From Croceivirga thetidis (GTDB lineage Bacteria; Bacteroidota; Bacteroidia; Flavobacteriales; Flavobacteriaceae): a DNA stretch of 64,000 bases. How positions within the stretch are numbered: position 1 is the stretch's first letter; each line of letters begins with the position of its first letter. The stretch covers positions 216,280-280,279 of the forward strand of contig NZ_JAAWWL010000002.1 of NCBI RefSeq assembly GCF_012272815.1, read 5' to 3'. The notes under the pieces were generated by a model that saw only the letters and a list, made by a program, of their open reading frames with translations, ran no database searches and was not told the origin of the DNA. Both the position numbers and the translations under genes were made by a program. Positions 46,147 through 55,157 of this stretch are shown piece by piece.

Positions 46147-47181
46147 ATGAACACTAACCACAAACACATATTTACCTTCAAACTAACGGAAAATCAGCGT
46201 AGTCAATGGATGACGATGTTTGATGAATACAATAATGCCAAGTTTACGCAACATCCAGATTGGCCATTATTGTCTCAACCAAATCGTAAGGTAAATTACT
46301 TTATGTTATACGCTAATGATGGTAAACTACTTGCAGTTAGTACCATAGTTGAGAATCGGATTGTTGCCAATATTCTCTGGGGTCCATTATGCGATTCTTC
46401 TGAACTTTTTGTTGATAGTGTAGAAATAATAAGAAAATATTACAAAAGGAAAAACAGATTTGCCGTGCTCCGAGTAACGCATCCCAGCGTTATTTCATCA
46501 GTTACAGAATCATTGGAATATGCACTTTACAAAAGGGCTAGGTTCAAGCAATATATAAACGATAAAAACCTTTTTTCCATAGCGGTAAATTTAGAAAAGA
46601 GTAAGGATGAAATTCTTACTTCATTTAAAAATAGTAATAAACGCGGTGTAAAAAAAGGGATTAAAGAAGGCTTTGAAGTACGGGAGATAAATGACACTTC
46701 TGAGGTGAAAAAGTTTGCCTCCATATTCGATGAAATGATTGATGCACGAGGGATTGAAAATCAATTTTTAGATACGGCAAATTCGTTTTGTGAAATTTTG
46801 AATTCATTCCAAGAAAAAAAATATGGTAAAATACTGGCCATTTACAATAAGGACAATATAATGATGGGTGGTATTGTGATACTATTTAAAGATGACTTTG
46901 CCTATTATGATATTGGTGCTTCAAGTCCTGAGTTTCGAAAAAAACCGATTATGCACAGTTTGTTTTACAAGGCCATGCTGCTTTGCAAAGAAAGGGGTCA
47001 TAAGTGGTTTGACCTTGGCGGATATAGTCTGATTAGTAAAGATGGAGATCAAGTAACCAACATAAATAAGTTCAAAGAAGGTTTTGCTGGTGTACCCCAG
47101 ATTTATCCGAAAAGAATGTATTTCATACTAAATCCATGGATAAATGGACTTTATAGTCTGGTTATGAAGATTAAAGGGTGA
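46147..47181 (+). CDS. FemAB/GNAT-like aminoacyl- or acyltransferase in the polysaccharide operon
   Basis: A 344-residue protein with tandem GNAT-like domains as in FemX and the CelD/FemAB-related group found in exopolysaccharide loci: FTQHPDWPLL near the N-terminus, SFKNSNKRGVKKGIKEGFEVRE in the middle, and the C-terminal YDIGASSPEFRKKPIMHSLFYKAM with KWFDLGGY. FemAB-type enzymes add amino acids from aminoacyl-tRNA to peptidoglycan; versions in polysaccharide clusters may decorate the glycan with an amino acid or acyl group. ATG 46147 preferred over a TTG at 46129. Confidence 0.78.
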   Translation: MNTNHKHIFTFKLTENQRSQWMTMFDEYNNAKFTQHPDWPLLSQPNRKVNYFMLYANDGKLLAVSTIVENRIVANILWGPLCDSSELFVDSVEIIRKYYKRKNRFAVLRVTHPSVISSVTESLEYALYKRARFKQYINDKNLFSIAVNLEKSKDEILTSFKNSNKRGVKKGIKEGFEVREINDTSEVKKFASIFDEMIDARGIENQFLDTANSFCEILNSFQEKKYGKILAIYNKDNIMMGGIVILFKDDFAYYDIGASSPEFRKKPIMHSLFYKAMLLCKERGHKWFDLGGYSLISKDGDQVTNINKFKEGFAGVPQIYPKRMYFILNPWINGLYSLVMKIKG

Positions 47182-47218
47182 CCGATAAAACAAAGAATAG
47201 CCATTTTCTATTTAAAAT

Positions 47219-48298
47219 ATGAGCTCTAAAAAGAAGATATTGGTGGTCGCAAAGGATCAATTTGGTTACAGTACAACCTTGTTCAAACATTGCCAATACC
47301 TACAAAATAAATTTGATGTTTGCTATTTAGGTTGGGATTATCAGAGACCCGAAATTAAAATGACCGGGATTGAGATAAAACATGTATCAAGACTCGGGAA
47401 TAAGGTTAGAAGAACTTTGCGATTAATTAATGCAATTAAGGCAGAACTATCAAAGTGTCATTTGGCCTTTGGTACGTATTTTTTGGGAATTTCATTGTTG
47501 AAAATTCTCATATCGGGTAAAAGATATATTCTATACATAGACACACTTCACGTAGAACATGGAGGATTGAAAAAATTAGTAAGTGATTCCATCCTTCGAT
47601 TTGAACTTTTCTTTTTTTCTGAGGTAATGGTCATTAGTCGTGGAGTAGCCCAAAGAATTGGATTTAAAAATTATCAAATCTTACCCTTAGGGGGGGAGTC
47701 TTTCAAAATCAATTTTGAAAAACAAGATGAGAAATTGAGTTTACTGTACGTCGGAACACTCGGACGCAGAAAAATAATGGAGTGCGTTCAAGGTTATCAT
47801 AAGTTTCTAAGCTCAAAAAAGGACGAGCACAAATATATTTTTAGAATTGTCGGTGATTCTGATACCGGAGAACAGGAAGAAATTGACGCTTATATCCAAC
47901 AGAACAACTTAGGAAATAATATTAAAATGTACGGATACGTTCCGCAGCACGAGTTGTATACGATTTATGATAAATCAAATCTTGGAATATCTTTTATTCC
48001 CCTTTTTGAAGAGTATGACAAACAACCACCGACCAAAACATATGAATACTTGGTATCTGGATTGCCAATAATAGCAACTGCTACAACCGCCAACAAAGAA
48101 ATAGTTACCAAAAAGGATGGCCTGCTTATAAATGACAGTTCAGAAGATTTTTGTACTGCGCTAGAAAAAATGTGTGGTACCATCGATAGCTATAATTCCA
48201 ACGATATCCAAAAAAGAAATGAAAGGTATAAGTGGAAGTATGTAGTGGAGAGAAATTTAATTCCCGTTTTAACAGATACCAAAAAAGAATTGGCATGA
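47219..48298 (+). CDS. Family 4 glycosyltransferase (locus 2)
   Basis: A 359-residue GT4-like enzyme. N-terminal domain ILVVAKDQFGYSTTLFKHCQYL; C-terminal domain LLYVGTLGRRKIMECVQGY, FRIVGDSDTGEQEEI and the donor-binding KTYEYLVSGLPIIATATTANKEIV segment. The stop codon overlaps the start of the next glycosyltransferase (ATGA). Probably adds a sugar of the locus 2 repeat unit. Confidence 0.87.
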   Translation: MSSKKKILVVAKDQFGYSTTLFKHCQYLQNKFDVCYLGWDYQRPEIKMTGIEIKHVSRLGNKVRRTLRLINAIKAELSKCHLAFGTYFLGISLLKILISGKRYILYIDTLHVEHGGLKKLVSDSILRFELFFFSEVMVISRGVAQRIGFKNYQILPLGGESFKINFEKQDEKLSLLYVGTLGRRKIMECVQGYHKFLSSKKDEHKYIFRIVGDSDTGEQEEIDAYIQQNNLGNNIKMYGYVPQHELYTIYDKSNLGISFIPLFEEYDKQPPTKTYEYLVSGLPIIATATTANKEIVTKKDGLLINDSSEDFCTALEKMCGTIDSYNSNDIQKRNERYKWKYVVERNLIPVLTDTKKELA

Positions 48299-49419
48299 AT
48301 ATTCTTCATTTAGAACGGAAATTTCCAGGGTCGACGGAAACTTTTATCGTCAACCAGATTAACATGTTGCCTAAATACGAGCATTCCGTATTCACCATTG
48401 ACTTTATTGACGAGTTGAAGTCGATTGCTAAGGTATATCACCCTCCAAAAAAGAACATTCTTTCAGCAAAAGTAATGTTGGCAAACGAAGTTGCTTTTTT
48501 TAAAGAAAAGATCGAAGCTATAAACCCTGATATCATACATGGACATTTTATTACCGATGCCTGTGTGTTTAGGCCGGTCACAAAAAAGATGAATGTACCT
48601 AAAATCTGTTCATGTTATGGGTATGATGTTTCGGTAATACCAGTAAAGTTCAAACACTTCTATAAGTTCTTTTATAAACCAATAATTGCGGAATACGACC
48701 TTTTTTTGGCAATGACAGATGAGATGCAGAAGGATCTATTGGAAATGGGTTTTCCCGAAGAAAAAGTGACAGTTCATTATCATGGTGTAGATACCCAGAA
48801 ATTTAGTTTACCACGAATTTATAAGGCAAATATTTCAAAATTAAATATACTCACTGTTGCTAGTTTATTAGAGGTCAAAGGTCATGAGACGGTATTGAGA
48901 GCTTTGGCACATGCTAAACAAAATCAAGATGATTTTCAGTTTGAATATGATATTGTAGGTCAAGGAGCGCTAAAGGATTATTTGGTCAATCTTGCCAAAT
49001 CATTGGATATAAGCGATTTCGTTAGATTTCATGGAGCGATTAGTCATGGAGATGAGTTTATGCAACTCTTAAAAAAAGCAGATGTTTTCGCTCATCCTAG
49101 TGTTACAACAAAAGACAATGATAAAGAAGGGATTCCTGGTGCAATAGTAGAAGCAATGGCAAGCGGATTACCTGTAATTGCGACCGAACATGGTGGTATT
49201 CCGTATGTTGTGACTGATTCAAAAAATGGGTTCTTAATAAAGGAAAAGGATTACCAAACCATGGCTGGCCTATTTTACAAACTGTTCTCAGATCCCAATA
49301 TTAGAAGTACAATTGGTAAATCGGCCCAAGAGTATGCCCTGGAACATTTAGACCTATTGAAGAAATCAAAAGACCTCGAAAGAATTTACGAGTCTTTAAT
49401 AACCAAACAAAACCATTAA
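48295..49419 (+). CDS. Family 4 glycosyltransferase (locus 2)
   Basis: A 374-residue GT4 enzyme with a clear family pattern: FPGSTETFIVNQI at the N-terminus (a motif of colanic acid/WcaL-type transferases), VHYHGVDTQKF, LLEVKGHETVLRAL and the donor-site DVFAHPSVTTKDNDKEGIPGAIVEAMASG segment with its two glutamates. ATG 48295 was chosen over a longer open frame because it gives the canonical first strand MNILHL. It overlaps the upstream gene by four bases and is two bases from asnB. Confidence 0.9.
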   Translation: MNILHLERKFPGSTETFIVNQINMLPKYEHSVFTIDFIDELKSIAKVYHPPKKNILSAKVMLANEVAFFKEKIEAINPDIIHGHFITDACVFRPVTKKMNVPKICSCYGYDVSVIPVKFKHFYKFFYKPIIAEYDLFLAMTDEMQKDLLEMGFPEEKVTVHYHGVDTQKFSLPRIYKANISKLNILTVASLLEVKGHETVLRALAHAKQNQDDFQFEYDIVGQGALKDYLVNLAKSLDISDFVRFHGAISHGDEFMQLLKKADVFAHPSVTTKDNDKEGIPGAIVEAMASGLPVIATEHGGIPYVVTDSKNGFLIKEKDYQTMAGLFYKLFSDPNIRSTIGKSAQEYALEHLDLLKKSKDLERIYESLITKQNH

Positions 49420-49421
49420 AT

Positions 49422-51308
49422 ATGTGCGGCATTGTCGGCTCTATTAACGTTAATCCAGTAGGGAATTCTTTGGAACTTATTCACCATAGAGGTCCAGACT
49501 ATCAAGATTCAATTATTGAAAAATTTGCTGGCAATGAAGTTTTTCTAGGACACACAAGACTATCGATTTTAGATCTTTCAGAAAGTGGAAATCAGCCAAT
49601 GCTATCACAGTGTGGCAATTACGCAATCATTTTTAATGGGGAGATATATAATCATTTAGAACTCCGTAAAAAACTAACGAGTGTTTCGTTTAAAGGCACC
49701 TCCGATACGGAGACCATACTATACTACATAAAGGAATTCGGCATTGATGGTGTCCGAGATTTTAATGGAATCTTCGCCCTTGCATTCATAGATAAGAAAA
49801 AAGATAAATTTTTTCTTGCAAGAGATATGTTCGGAGTCAAACCTCTATACTACTACCATAAAGAAAATAAGCTGATTTTTGGTTCGGAAATAAAGGTGAT
49901 AAAAGATAATCCTGAATATGAAAAGCAGGTCGACCTTAATGCCTTAAATACTTTTCTTGCTTTTAGATATAACCCTGCACCTGACACTATTTTTAAGGAT
50001 ATTAAGAAACTTGAGGCAGCCAGTTATATAGTTTTTGATGCCAATATGAATGTGAGTCATGTTGACTACTGGCCTAGAAAACAAAGAATAAATTTTTCAA
50101 TTACTGAAGACGAAGCAACCGAACAGTACTGTTTTCTTTTTGAACAGGCGATTAAAAGACAAGCTTTGAGTGATGTGCCCATTGGGGTTTTGTTAAGTGG
50201 TGGGTTGGATTCGGCAATGGTCGGCTCAATGATGGCCAAACACTCAAATCAACAAATCAAGACGTTTACTGTTGGATTCAGGGGGAAAGGAAATTTCAAT
50301 GAGATGGATGATGCGCGAATTACAGCTGAATTCATCAACTCTGACCATTATGATGTTTTTATGAACATTGAACAATTTTTAGAAACATTTTCAATGTCAT
50401 ACTATCATACCGAAGAGCCAATTGCCACGGCTACAATACCACCATTGTATCATGTTTCGAAACTGGCGAATGAGCATGTGAAAGTTGTTATGAGCGGACA
50501 AGGGGCCGATGAGCCTATGGCCGGATATAAAAGATATAGAGGCGAAAAAATAATAGCGGACTATGGAAAGTTTCTTTCTTTATTGCCATTAGGACAAATC
50601 AAAAAAATGTTTCCTGCCAATCCCACATTACAAAGGGGGATTTACTCGTTAGGATTCAAGAAGGAAACTGAAAGGTTTTCTGCAATTTTCACCTTGTTCA
50701 CACCAGAATTTAAAAATTCACTTTTAAAAAGTGATTATAAACAGATTATCGATGGGAATTTAGCAAGTTCATTTTCAAATCTTCTAGAATTGACCGATTC
50801 AAAAGCTCACTCTCTAAACAGACTATTATATTTAGATACAAGGAGTCTTTTACCTGATAGTTTGCTTTTGTTCAATGATAAAATAACAATGGCACATTCC
50901 ATCGAAAATAGGGTGCCTTTTCTAGATAACGACTTATTGGAATTTGTTGAAAGCTTGCCTGTAGAATTTAAATTAAGGGGAAAGAAAACGAAATACATTC
51001 AAAAAAGAGCTGCAGCGCAGTTTTTGCCTGACCATATTATTAATCGAAAGAAAAGGGCATTTGAAACGCCTGTTGGAGAATGGTTTAAGAATGAGTTGGG
51101 TGATACTTTGATTGAATTAATAAATCAATCAAACTCCTTCAGTTCTGAATTTTTCAACATCAATTTTATTGAAGAAATGATTCAAATGCATAAAGCAAAA
51201 AAGCGTGATTACGAAAAGCATCTTTTCATTTTGTTGTCTCTTGAATATTGGTATCAGAATTTTTTCCAGCCGAATTTTGCTAGCCATAAACAAACCGTTA
51301 CAAACTAG
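49422..51308 (+). CDS. asnB: Asparagine synthetase-like glutamine amidotransferase
   Basis: Two-domain enzyme of 628 residues. The N-terminal class II glutaminase has the catalytic Cys2 (MCGIVG) and FNGEIYNH; the C-terminal synthetase domain has the pyrophosphate loop SGGLDSAMVG near residue 260. Copies inside O-antigen and capsule loci (for example WbpS) amidate the carboxyl of uronic acids rather than making asparagine, which is the preferred reading here. The gene is two bases from the GT4 before it and six from the pssD-like gene after it, so it belongs firmly to the locus. Confidence 0.92.
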   Translation: MCGIVGSINVNPVGNSLELIHHRGPDYQDSIIEKFAGNEVFLGHTRLSILDLSESGNQPMLSQCGNYAIIFNGEIYNHLELRKKLTSVSFKGTSDTETILYYIKEFGIDGVRDFNGIFALAFIDKKKDKFFLARDMFGVKPLYYYHKENKLIFGSEIKVIKDNPEYEKQVDLNALNTFLAFRYNPAPDTIFKDIKKLEAASYIVFDANMNVSHVDYWPRKQRINFSITEDEATEQYCFLFEQAIKRQALSDVPIGVLLSGGLDSAMVGSMMAKHSNQQIKTFTVGFRGKGNFNEMDDARITAEFINSDHYDVFMNIEQFLETFSMSYYHTEEPIATATIPPLYHVSKLANEHVKVVMSGQGADEPMAGYKRYRGEKIIADYGKFLSLLPLGQIKKMFPANPTLQRGIYSLGFKKETERFSAIFTLFTPEFKNSLLKSDYKQIIDGNLASSFSNLLELTDSKAHSLNRLLYLDTRSLLPDSLLLFNDKITMAHSIENRVPFLDNDLLEFVESLPVEFKLRGKKTKYIQKRAAAQFLPDHIINRKKRAFETPVGEWFKNELGDTLIELINQSNSFSSEFFNINFIEEMIQMHKAKKRDYEKHLFILLSLEYWYQNFFQPNFASHKQTVTN

Positions 51309-51314
51309 TTCATA

Positions 51315-51803
51315 ATGTCAAGAAATTCTAAAAAAAAGAAGATTATTCTTATTTGTTCTGATGGCGGACATTTCGCCCAGATTAGGGAATTGGAGCCTTT
51401 GTTTACGAAATATGATTACCTAATCGTAACTGAAAAGTCAAAAGCGACAATACCAATGGCTGAACGCTACAACATGAAATTTTTAAAAAGCCGTCCAAAA
51501 GGTAGTGGACGAGGCTTAGGATTTTATTTTTCGGTATTGCAGAATCTATTTTTATCCATTGGAATTTTAATAGGGCACTACCCCAAAGTGGTAATAACTA
51601 CGGGCAGTCATACGGCCTTACCCATGTGTTTTCTGGCAAAATTAGTAGGTTCTAAAGTAGTTTGGATTTTATCTTTTGCACGAGTCAAATCAAAAGCATT
51701 TTCAGCAAATATTGCGTATCCAATCTGTAATCGATTTATAGTTCAATGGCCCGAAATGACAAAACACTATAAAAAGGCAATTCACCTAGGAGGAATTTAT
51801 TAA
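51315..51803 (+). CDS. PssD/Alg14-like glycosyltransferase membrane subunit
   Basis: A 162-residue N-terminal half of a split GT-B enzyme: KKKIILICSDGGHFAQIRELEPL and TTGSHTALPMCFLAKLVGSKVVW, matching the PssD/Cps14F/Alg14 family with a membrane-contacting hydrophobic patch (FYFSVLQNLFLSIGILIG). It recruits the catalytic partner, encoded 12 bases downstream. In Rhizobium and Streptococcus these pairs add beta-1,4-linked glucuronic acid or galactose, so UDP-glucuronate from ugd may be the donor. Confidence 0.87.
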   Translation: MSRNSKKKKIILICSDGGHFAQIRELEPLFTKYDYLIVTEKSKATIPMAERYNMKFLKSRPKGSGRGLGFYFSVLQNLFLSIGILIGHYPKVVITTGSHTALPMCFLAKLVGSKVVWILSFARVKSKAFSANIAYPICNRFIVQWPEMTKHYKKAIHLGGIY

Positions 51804-51815
51804 AGTAGATTTAGT

Positions 51816-52295
51816 ATGATATTCGTTACCCTTGGCACATTCCCAGTTCCGTTCACGAGGCCTTTAAAAGAGCTAGAAGACCTTTGTAGAAAAAAAATAA
51901 TCGACGAAAAAATCGTTGTACAATCAGGTCATACTGAATTCGTGTCAGAATTTATGGAGGTAAGTCCATTTATGCCTCCAGATAAAATCAATGAATTGAC
52001 CAAAGCTGCTAGTTTGATAATTACCCATGCAGGCACAGGTTCACTAATTAAAGCCGTGCGGTTAAAAAAGAAAGTAATTGCCATACCAAGACTATACAAG
52101 TTAGGAGAAAATGTAGATGATCACCAACTTGATATATTGGAAATTTTCACGGAAAAGGGATATGTTTTACCATGGCACGAAGATGATAAGTTAGAAAGGC
52201 TTTTGAACGATTTAAAATCGTTTCAACCAAACGAATATGTTTCGAAGAAACAAGTAATAATTGATTATTTAGAAAATTATATTAATTCCTTATAA
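51816..52295 (+). CDS. PssE/Alg13-like catalytic glycosyltransferase subunit
   Basis: A 159-residue C-terminal half of the split GT-B pair: IFVTLGTFPVPFTRPLKEL at the N-terminus and the donor-binding ITHAGTGSLIKAVRLKKKVIAIPRL in the middle, typical of PssE/Cps14G/Alg13. It works with the preceding PssD-like protein; neither is expected to act alone. Eight bases separate it from the Gfo/Idh gene. Confidence 0.88.
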   Translation: MIFVTLGTFPVPFTRPLKELEDLCRKKIIDEKIVVQSGHTEFVSEFMEVSPFMPPDKINELTKAASLIITHAGTGSLIKAVRLKKKVIAIPRLYKLGENVDDHQLDILEIFTEKGYVLPWHEDDKLERLLNDLKSFQPNEYVSKKQVIIDYLENYINSL

Positions 52296-52303
52296 GTATT
52301 AAG

Positions 52304-53314
52304 ATGGTAAAAATTGCTTTGATAGGAGCCGGTAAGATGGGTATTTCACACCTCTCTATTCTTGGTGCCCACAAAGATGTTGAGGTTGTTGGTGTTTGTG
52401 ATAAGTCTAAACTGGTTATTGGAGCTTTAAAAAGTTACAGTAAATTTCCTTGTTATACCGACTTCGATAAAATGTTGGATGAAGCTAAACCGGATGCAGT
52501 CGTAGTGGCGCTCCCAACAAAACTGCATCATATAATTGTAAAAAAGCTGTTGGAAAGAAATATCCATGTTTTCGTCGAAAAACCGTTTTGCCTAACACTT
52601 GAAGAAGGTATGGAATTGACCCAAATGGCCAATGATAGGAAGGTTATTAACCAAGTGGGCTATCACAATAAGTTTATTGGAACATTTAACGAGGTTAAAA
52701 ACCTGTTGCAAAATAAAGCTATTGGAGAGATTCAACACTTTTTGGCGGAGGCGTACGGCCCTGTCGTAATTAAGAAGAAACAAGATACCTGGCGTTCTGA
52801 CCCAAGCCAAGGTGGTGGTTGTTTACTTGATTACGCCTCTCATGTTATTGATTTGGTTAACTTTTTAGTAGGACCAATTAAAGGACAAAAGGGAACTTTA
52901 CTAAAAACGATTTATTCTAAAAAAGTTGAAGACGCGGTTTATTCATTGCTTGAATTGGAGAATGGAATAACTGGTAACTTATCAGTTAACTGGAGCGATG
53001 AGACTTATAGAAAAATGTCGACAAGTATTACAGTTCAAGGATCGAATGGTAAAATAGTTTCAGATGCTAATGAGCTTAAGGTATACATAAAAGACCCAAA
53101 GAAAGTAAAGGGTTACAATAAGGGGTGGAATGTAAAATATGTTACGGACTTGACGCCACAGGTAGATTTTTATTTAAGAGGGGAGGAGTATTCAAGCCAA
53201 ATGGATTATTTCGTTAGGTCAATAGAAAGTGGTAAACCAAACGAAATAAACAATTTTCAAAGTGCTTTTCATACTGATAAAGTAATTGCTGAATTAAGAA
53301 ATGCCAACAAATAG
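52304..53314 (+). CDS. Gfo/Idh/MocA family oxidoreductase
   Basis: NAD(P)-dependent sugar or sugar-nucleotide dehydrogenase of 336 residues. The Rossmann motif ALIGAGKMGISHL is at residues 4-16 and the family EKP motif occurs as HVFVEKPFCLTLEEG. GGGCLLDYASHVIDLVNFL supplies the conserved Asp-x3-His pair of the active site. In surface-polysaccharide loci such enzymes (WlbA, for example) oxidise C3 of a UDP-sugar. It overlaps, or abuts, the unrecognised 292-residue gene that follows, suggesting that both act on one sugar. Confidence 0.88.
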   Translation: MVKIALIGAGKMGISHLSILGAHKDVEVVGVCDKSKLVIGALKSYSKFPCYTDFDKMLDEAKPDAVVVALPTKLHHIIVKKLLERNIHVFVEKPFCLTLEEGMELTQMANDRKVINQVGYHNKFIGTFNEVKNLLQNKAIGEIQHFLAEAYGPVVIKKKQDTWRSDPSQGGGCLLDYASHVIDLVNFLVGPIKGQKGTLLKTIYSKKVEDAVYSLLELENGITGNLSVNWSDETYRKMSTSITVQGSNGKIVSDANELKVYIKDPKKVKGYNKGWNVKYVTDLTPQVDFYLRGEEYSSQMDYFVRSIESGKPNEINNFQSAFHTDKVIAELRNANK

Positions 53315-54179
53315 TACAACAATGGATAAAATATTATACGGGGATAACCAATTTTTTGCCGTAAACCATATTTCAGACTCAAAGTCCAGGGAGCAAGCAA
53401 TTCGTTTCCAAAAGGATGAGGCCATCTTTAGAACAATAAATTATGCCGTTGATGAAGGGGTAAATACATTTATGTGTACCACACATGATAGAATTGCACG
53501 AGTTTGTGATCATGTAAGAAAGAACCCTGAATATTATAAAGATTTTAAAATCTATCCATGTATGCCATACGCTCATAAATATGCTAATGCTGTTACGGAA
53601 CTGGGTATTGCGGGTACTATAAAACAGTACATGCCGGATAATATTTTTGGTGCGGCTTTTAAAGGCGGTAAATCACTATTGTCAAAAGATTATCTCGGAA
53701 TTATGGAACTTTTGGTGGATGCGGAATTAAAAATGTTCAAAGGCATTAAAACTCCGGTAATCTGGATCCAAAATGTAGTTACTGATCTTATTTTAGGATT
53801 AGGGATGACGGAGGTTTTGGTAAGGTTCAATGATTATGTTCAAAAGAAGTATAATGCAGAAGCAGGATTTATAACCATGAACATGCCTTTATTGATTGAT
53901 GAACTAAAAAAGGTAGGAATGGATAATCCAATCATCTGTGCATCTATAAACAAGGCGAATTTTAGAATGTCTGGTGGCAAAGAGCTTTATGAAGAGACAT
54001 TGAAACATACTACGGCAAGGGTTGTTGCAATGCAGGTAATGGGCGGGGGTGCAATACCACCTCAAGAGGCACTTGAATACGTTTGTGGGTTACCGAATAT
54101 TGAGTCTATCCTCTTTGGGGCCTCATCCAAAGCCAACATTCAGAATACGGTTCAGACAATAAATAAATTAAAAAGCTAG
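53301..54179 (+). CDS. Unrecognised protein paired with Gfo/Idh; possible TIM-barrel enzyme
   Basis: A 292-residue protein I cannot place in a named family. The N-terminus reads ILYGDNQFFAVNHISD, followed by alternating strand/helix segments (FRTINYAVDEGVNTFMC, PVIWIQNVVTDLILGLG, IICASINKANFRMSGG, ARVVAMQVMGGGAIPPQEAL) and an end SILFGASSKANIQNTV that resembles the last strand of aldo-keto-reductase or aldolase barrels. No signal or membrane segment. If the ATG at 53301 is used it overlaps the Gfo/Idh gene by 14 bases; ATG 53322 (MDKILYG) is equally likely and avoids the overlap. It probably modifies the same sugar as the oxidoreductase. Confidence 0.6.
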   Translation: MPTNSTTMDKILYGDNQFFAVNHISDSKSREQAIRFQKDEAIFRTINYAVDEGVNTFMCTTHDRIARVCDHVRKNPEYYKDFKIYPCMPYAHKYANAVTELGIAGTIKQYMPDNIFGAAFKGGKSLLSKDYLGIMELLVDAELKMFKGIKTPVIWIQNVVTDLILGLGMTEVLVRFNDYVQKKYNAEAGFITMNMPLLIDELKKVGMDNPIICASINKANFRMSGGKELYEETLKHTTARVVAMQVMGGGAIPPQEALEYVCGLPNIESILFGASSKANIQNTVQTINKLKS

Positions 54180-54193
54180 ACGATTTTCAAGGA

Positions 54194-55057
54194 ATGCTTA
54201 AAAGGAGCTTCTTTTTTATACTACGCTATTCCGGCTTGCGATTTCTTTTCTGGAAAGCTTTTCAACGAAAAGGAATAACGGTCTTAATGTACCATGATAT
54301 AGATTATAATAGCTTCGAAAAGCACATAAAATATCTAGCATCTAGGTATTCTATCATTTCAATGAATGATTTTTTAAAACAACGCAAAGGTGAAATGACA
54401 TTACCTGAGTATAGTGTAGTCCTAACTTTTGACGATGGTCATAAAAGAAACTATGAGTTATTGCCACTGATAAAAAGGTATAATATTCCCGTTACGATAT
54501 TTCTTTGTAGTGGAATTATAGATACGAATAGGAGGTATTGGTTTTTGAATCAATTGGATGATTTGGTAATTCAAGGGCTGAAAAAACTTCAGAATGATGA
54601 AAGATTGGGTGAGTTGGCTGGGTTGGGATATACCGAAAAAAAAGAGTATACAGAGCGCCAGGCGTTGAATAAAATGGAGATTGAAGAAATGAAAAGTGCA
54701 GTGAATTTTCAGTCCCATACCGTTTTTCACCCTATTCTTCCAAATTGCACGGATAAAGATTCAGAGCAAGAAATTGCCCTTTCTAAAAGGCAATTGGAAA
54801 TGAAGTATGGATTCGAAATAAATGCATTCGCTTATCCAAATGGTGACTATACCAGTAGAGAAATAGACTTCTTAAAATCAGCTGGTTACAAAGCAGCCTT
54901 TACGACAAAGAAGGGTTACAACAGTCTCAAAACCAATAACCATGAATTGCAAAGATTTGATAGTAACGATGCTCAGGATATTAATGAATTTGCCGTACGT
55001 TCAAGTGGCTTATGGGAATATTTGAAAGATCCAAAATCTATATTGTCGCTTTTTTAA
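54194..55057 (+). CDS. Polysaccharide deacetylase (NodB domain)
   Basis: A 287-residue carbohydrate esterase family 4 protein. Motif 1 LTFDDGHKRN (metal/catalytic Asp-Asp), motif 2 FQSHTVFHPIL (two metal-binding His) and the motif 3-like FAYPNGDYT are all present. There is a short hydrophobic N-terminus but no clear signal peptide, so it may act on the cytoplasmic or lipid-linked intermediate. It removes N-acetyl groups in known members. Last gene of the locus 2 operon, followed by a terminator. Confidence 0.88.
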   Translation: MLKRSFFFILRYSGLRFLFWKAFQRKGITVLMYHDIDYNSFEKHIKYLASRYSIISMNDFLKQRKGEMTLPEYSVVLTFDDGHKRNYELLPLIKRYNIPVTIFLCSGIIDTNRRYWFLNQLDDLVIQGLKKLQNDERLGELAGLGYTEKKEYTERQALNKMEIEEMKSAVNFQSHTVFHPILPNCTDKDSEQEIALSKRQLEMKYGFEINAFAYPNGDYTSREIDFLKSAGYKAAFTTKKGYNSLKTNNHELQRFDSNDAQDINEFAVRSSGLWEYLKDPKSILSLF

Positions 55058-55085
55058 GGTTTAATGGTTATTCAGTTGAGTCTCT

Positions 55086-55108
55086 AACATGATCAAAATC
55101 ATGTTTTT
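55086..55108 (+). terminator. Intrinsic terminator of the locus 2 operon
   Basis: AACATGAT (55086-55093) and ATCATGTT (55098-55105) form a perfect eight-base stem with a CAAA loop, running into TTTTT (55104-55108). It is 29 bases after the deacetylase stop codon. Confidence 0.75.
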
Positions 55109-55157
55109 CTAGAGTTCTTTACAATAGTTTTAAGCCAAGTTTCTAAATAACTGGGCA

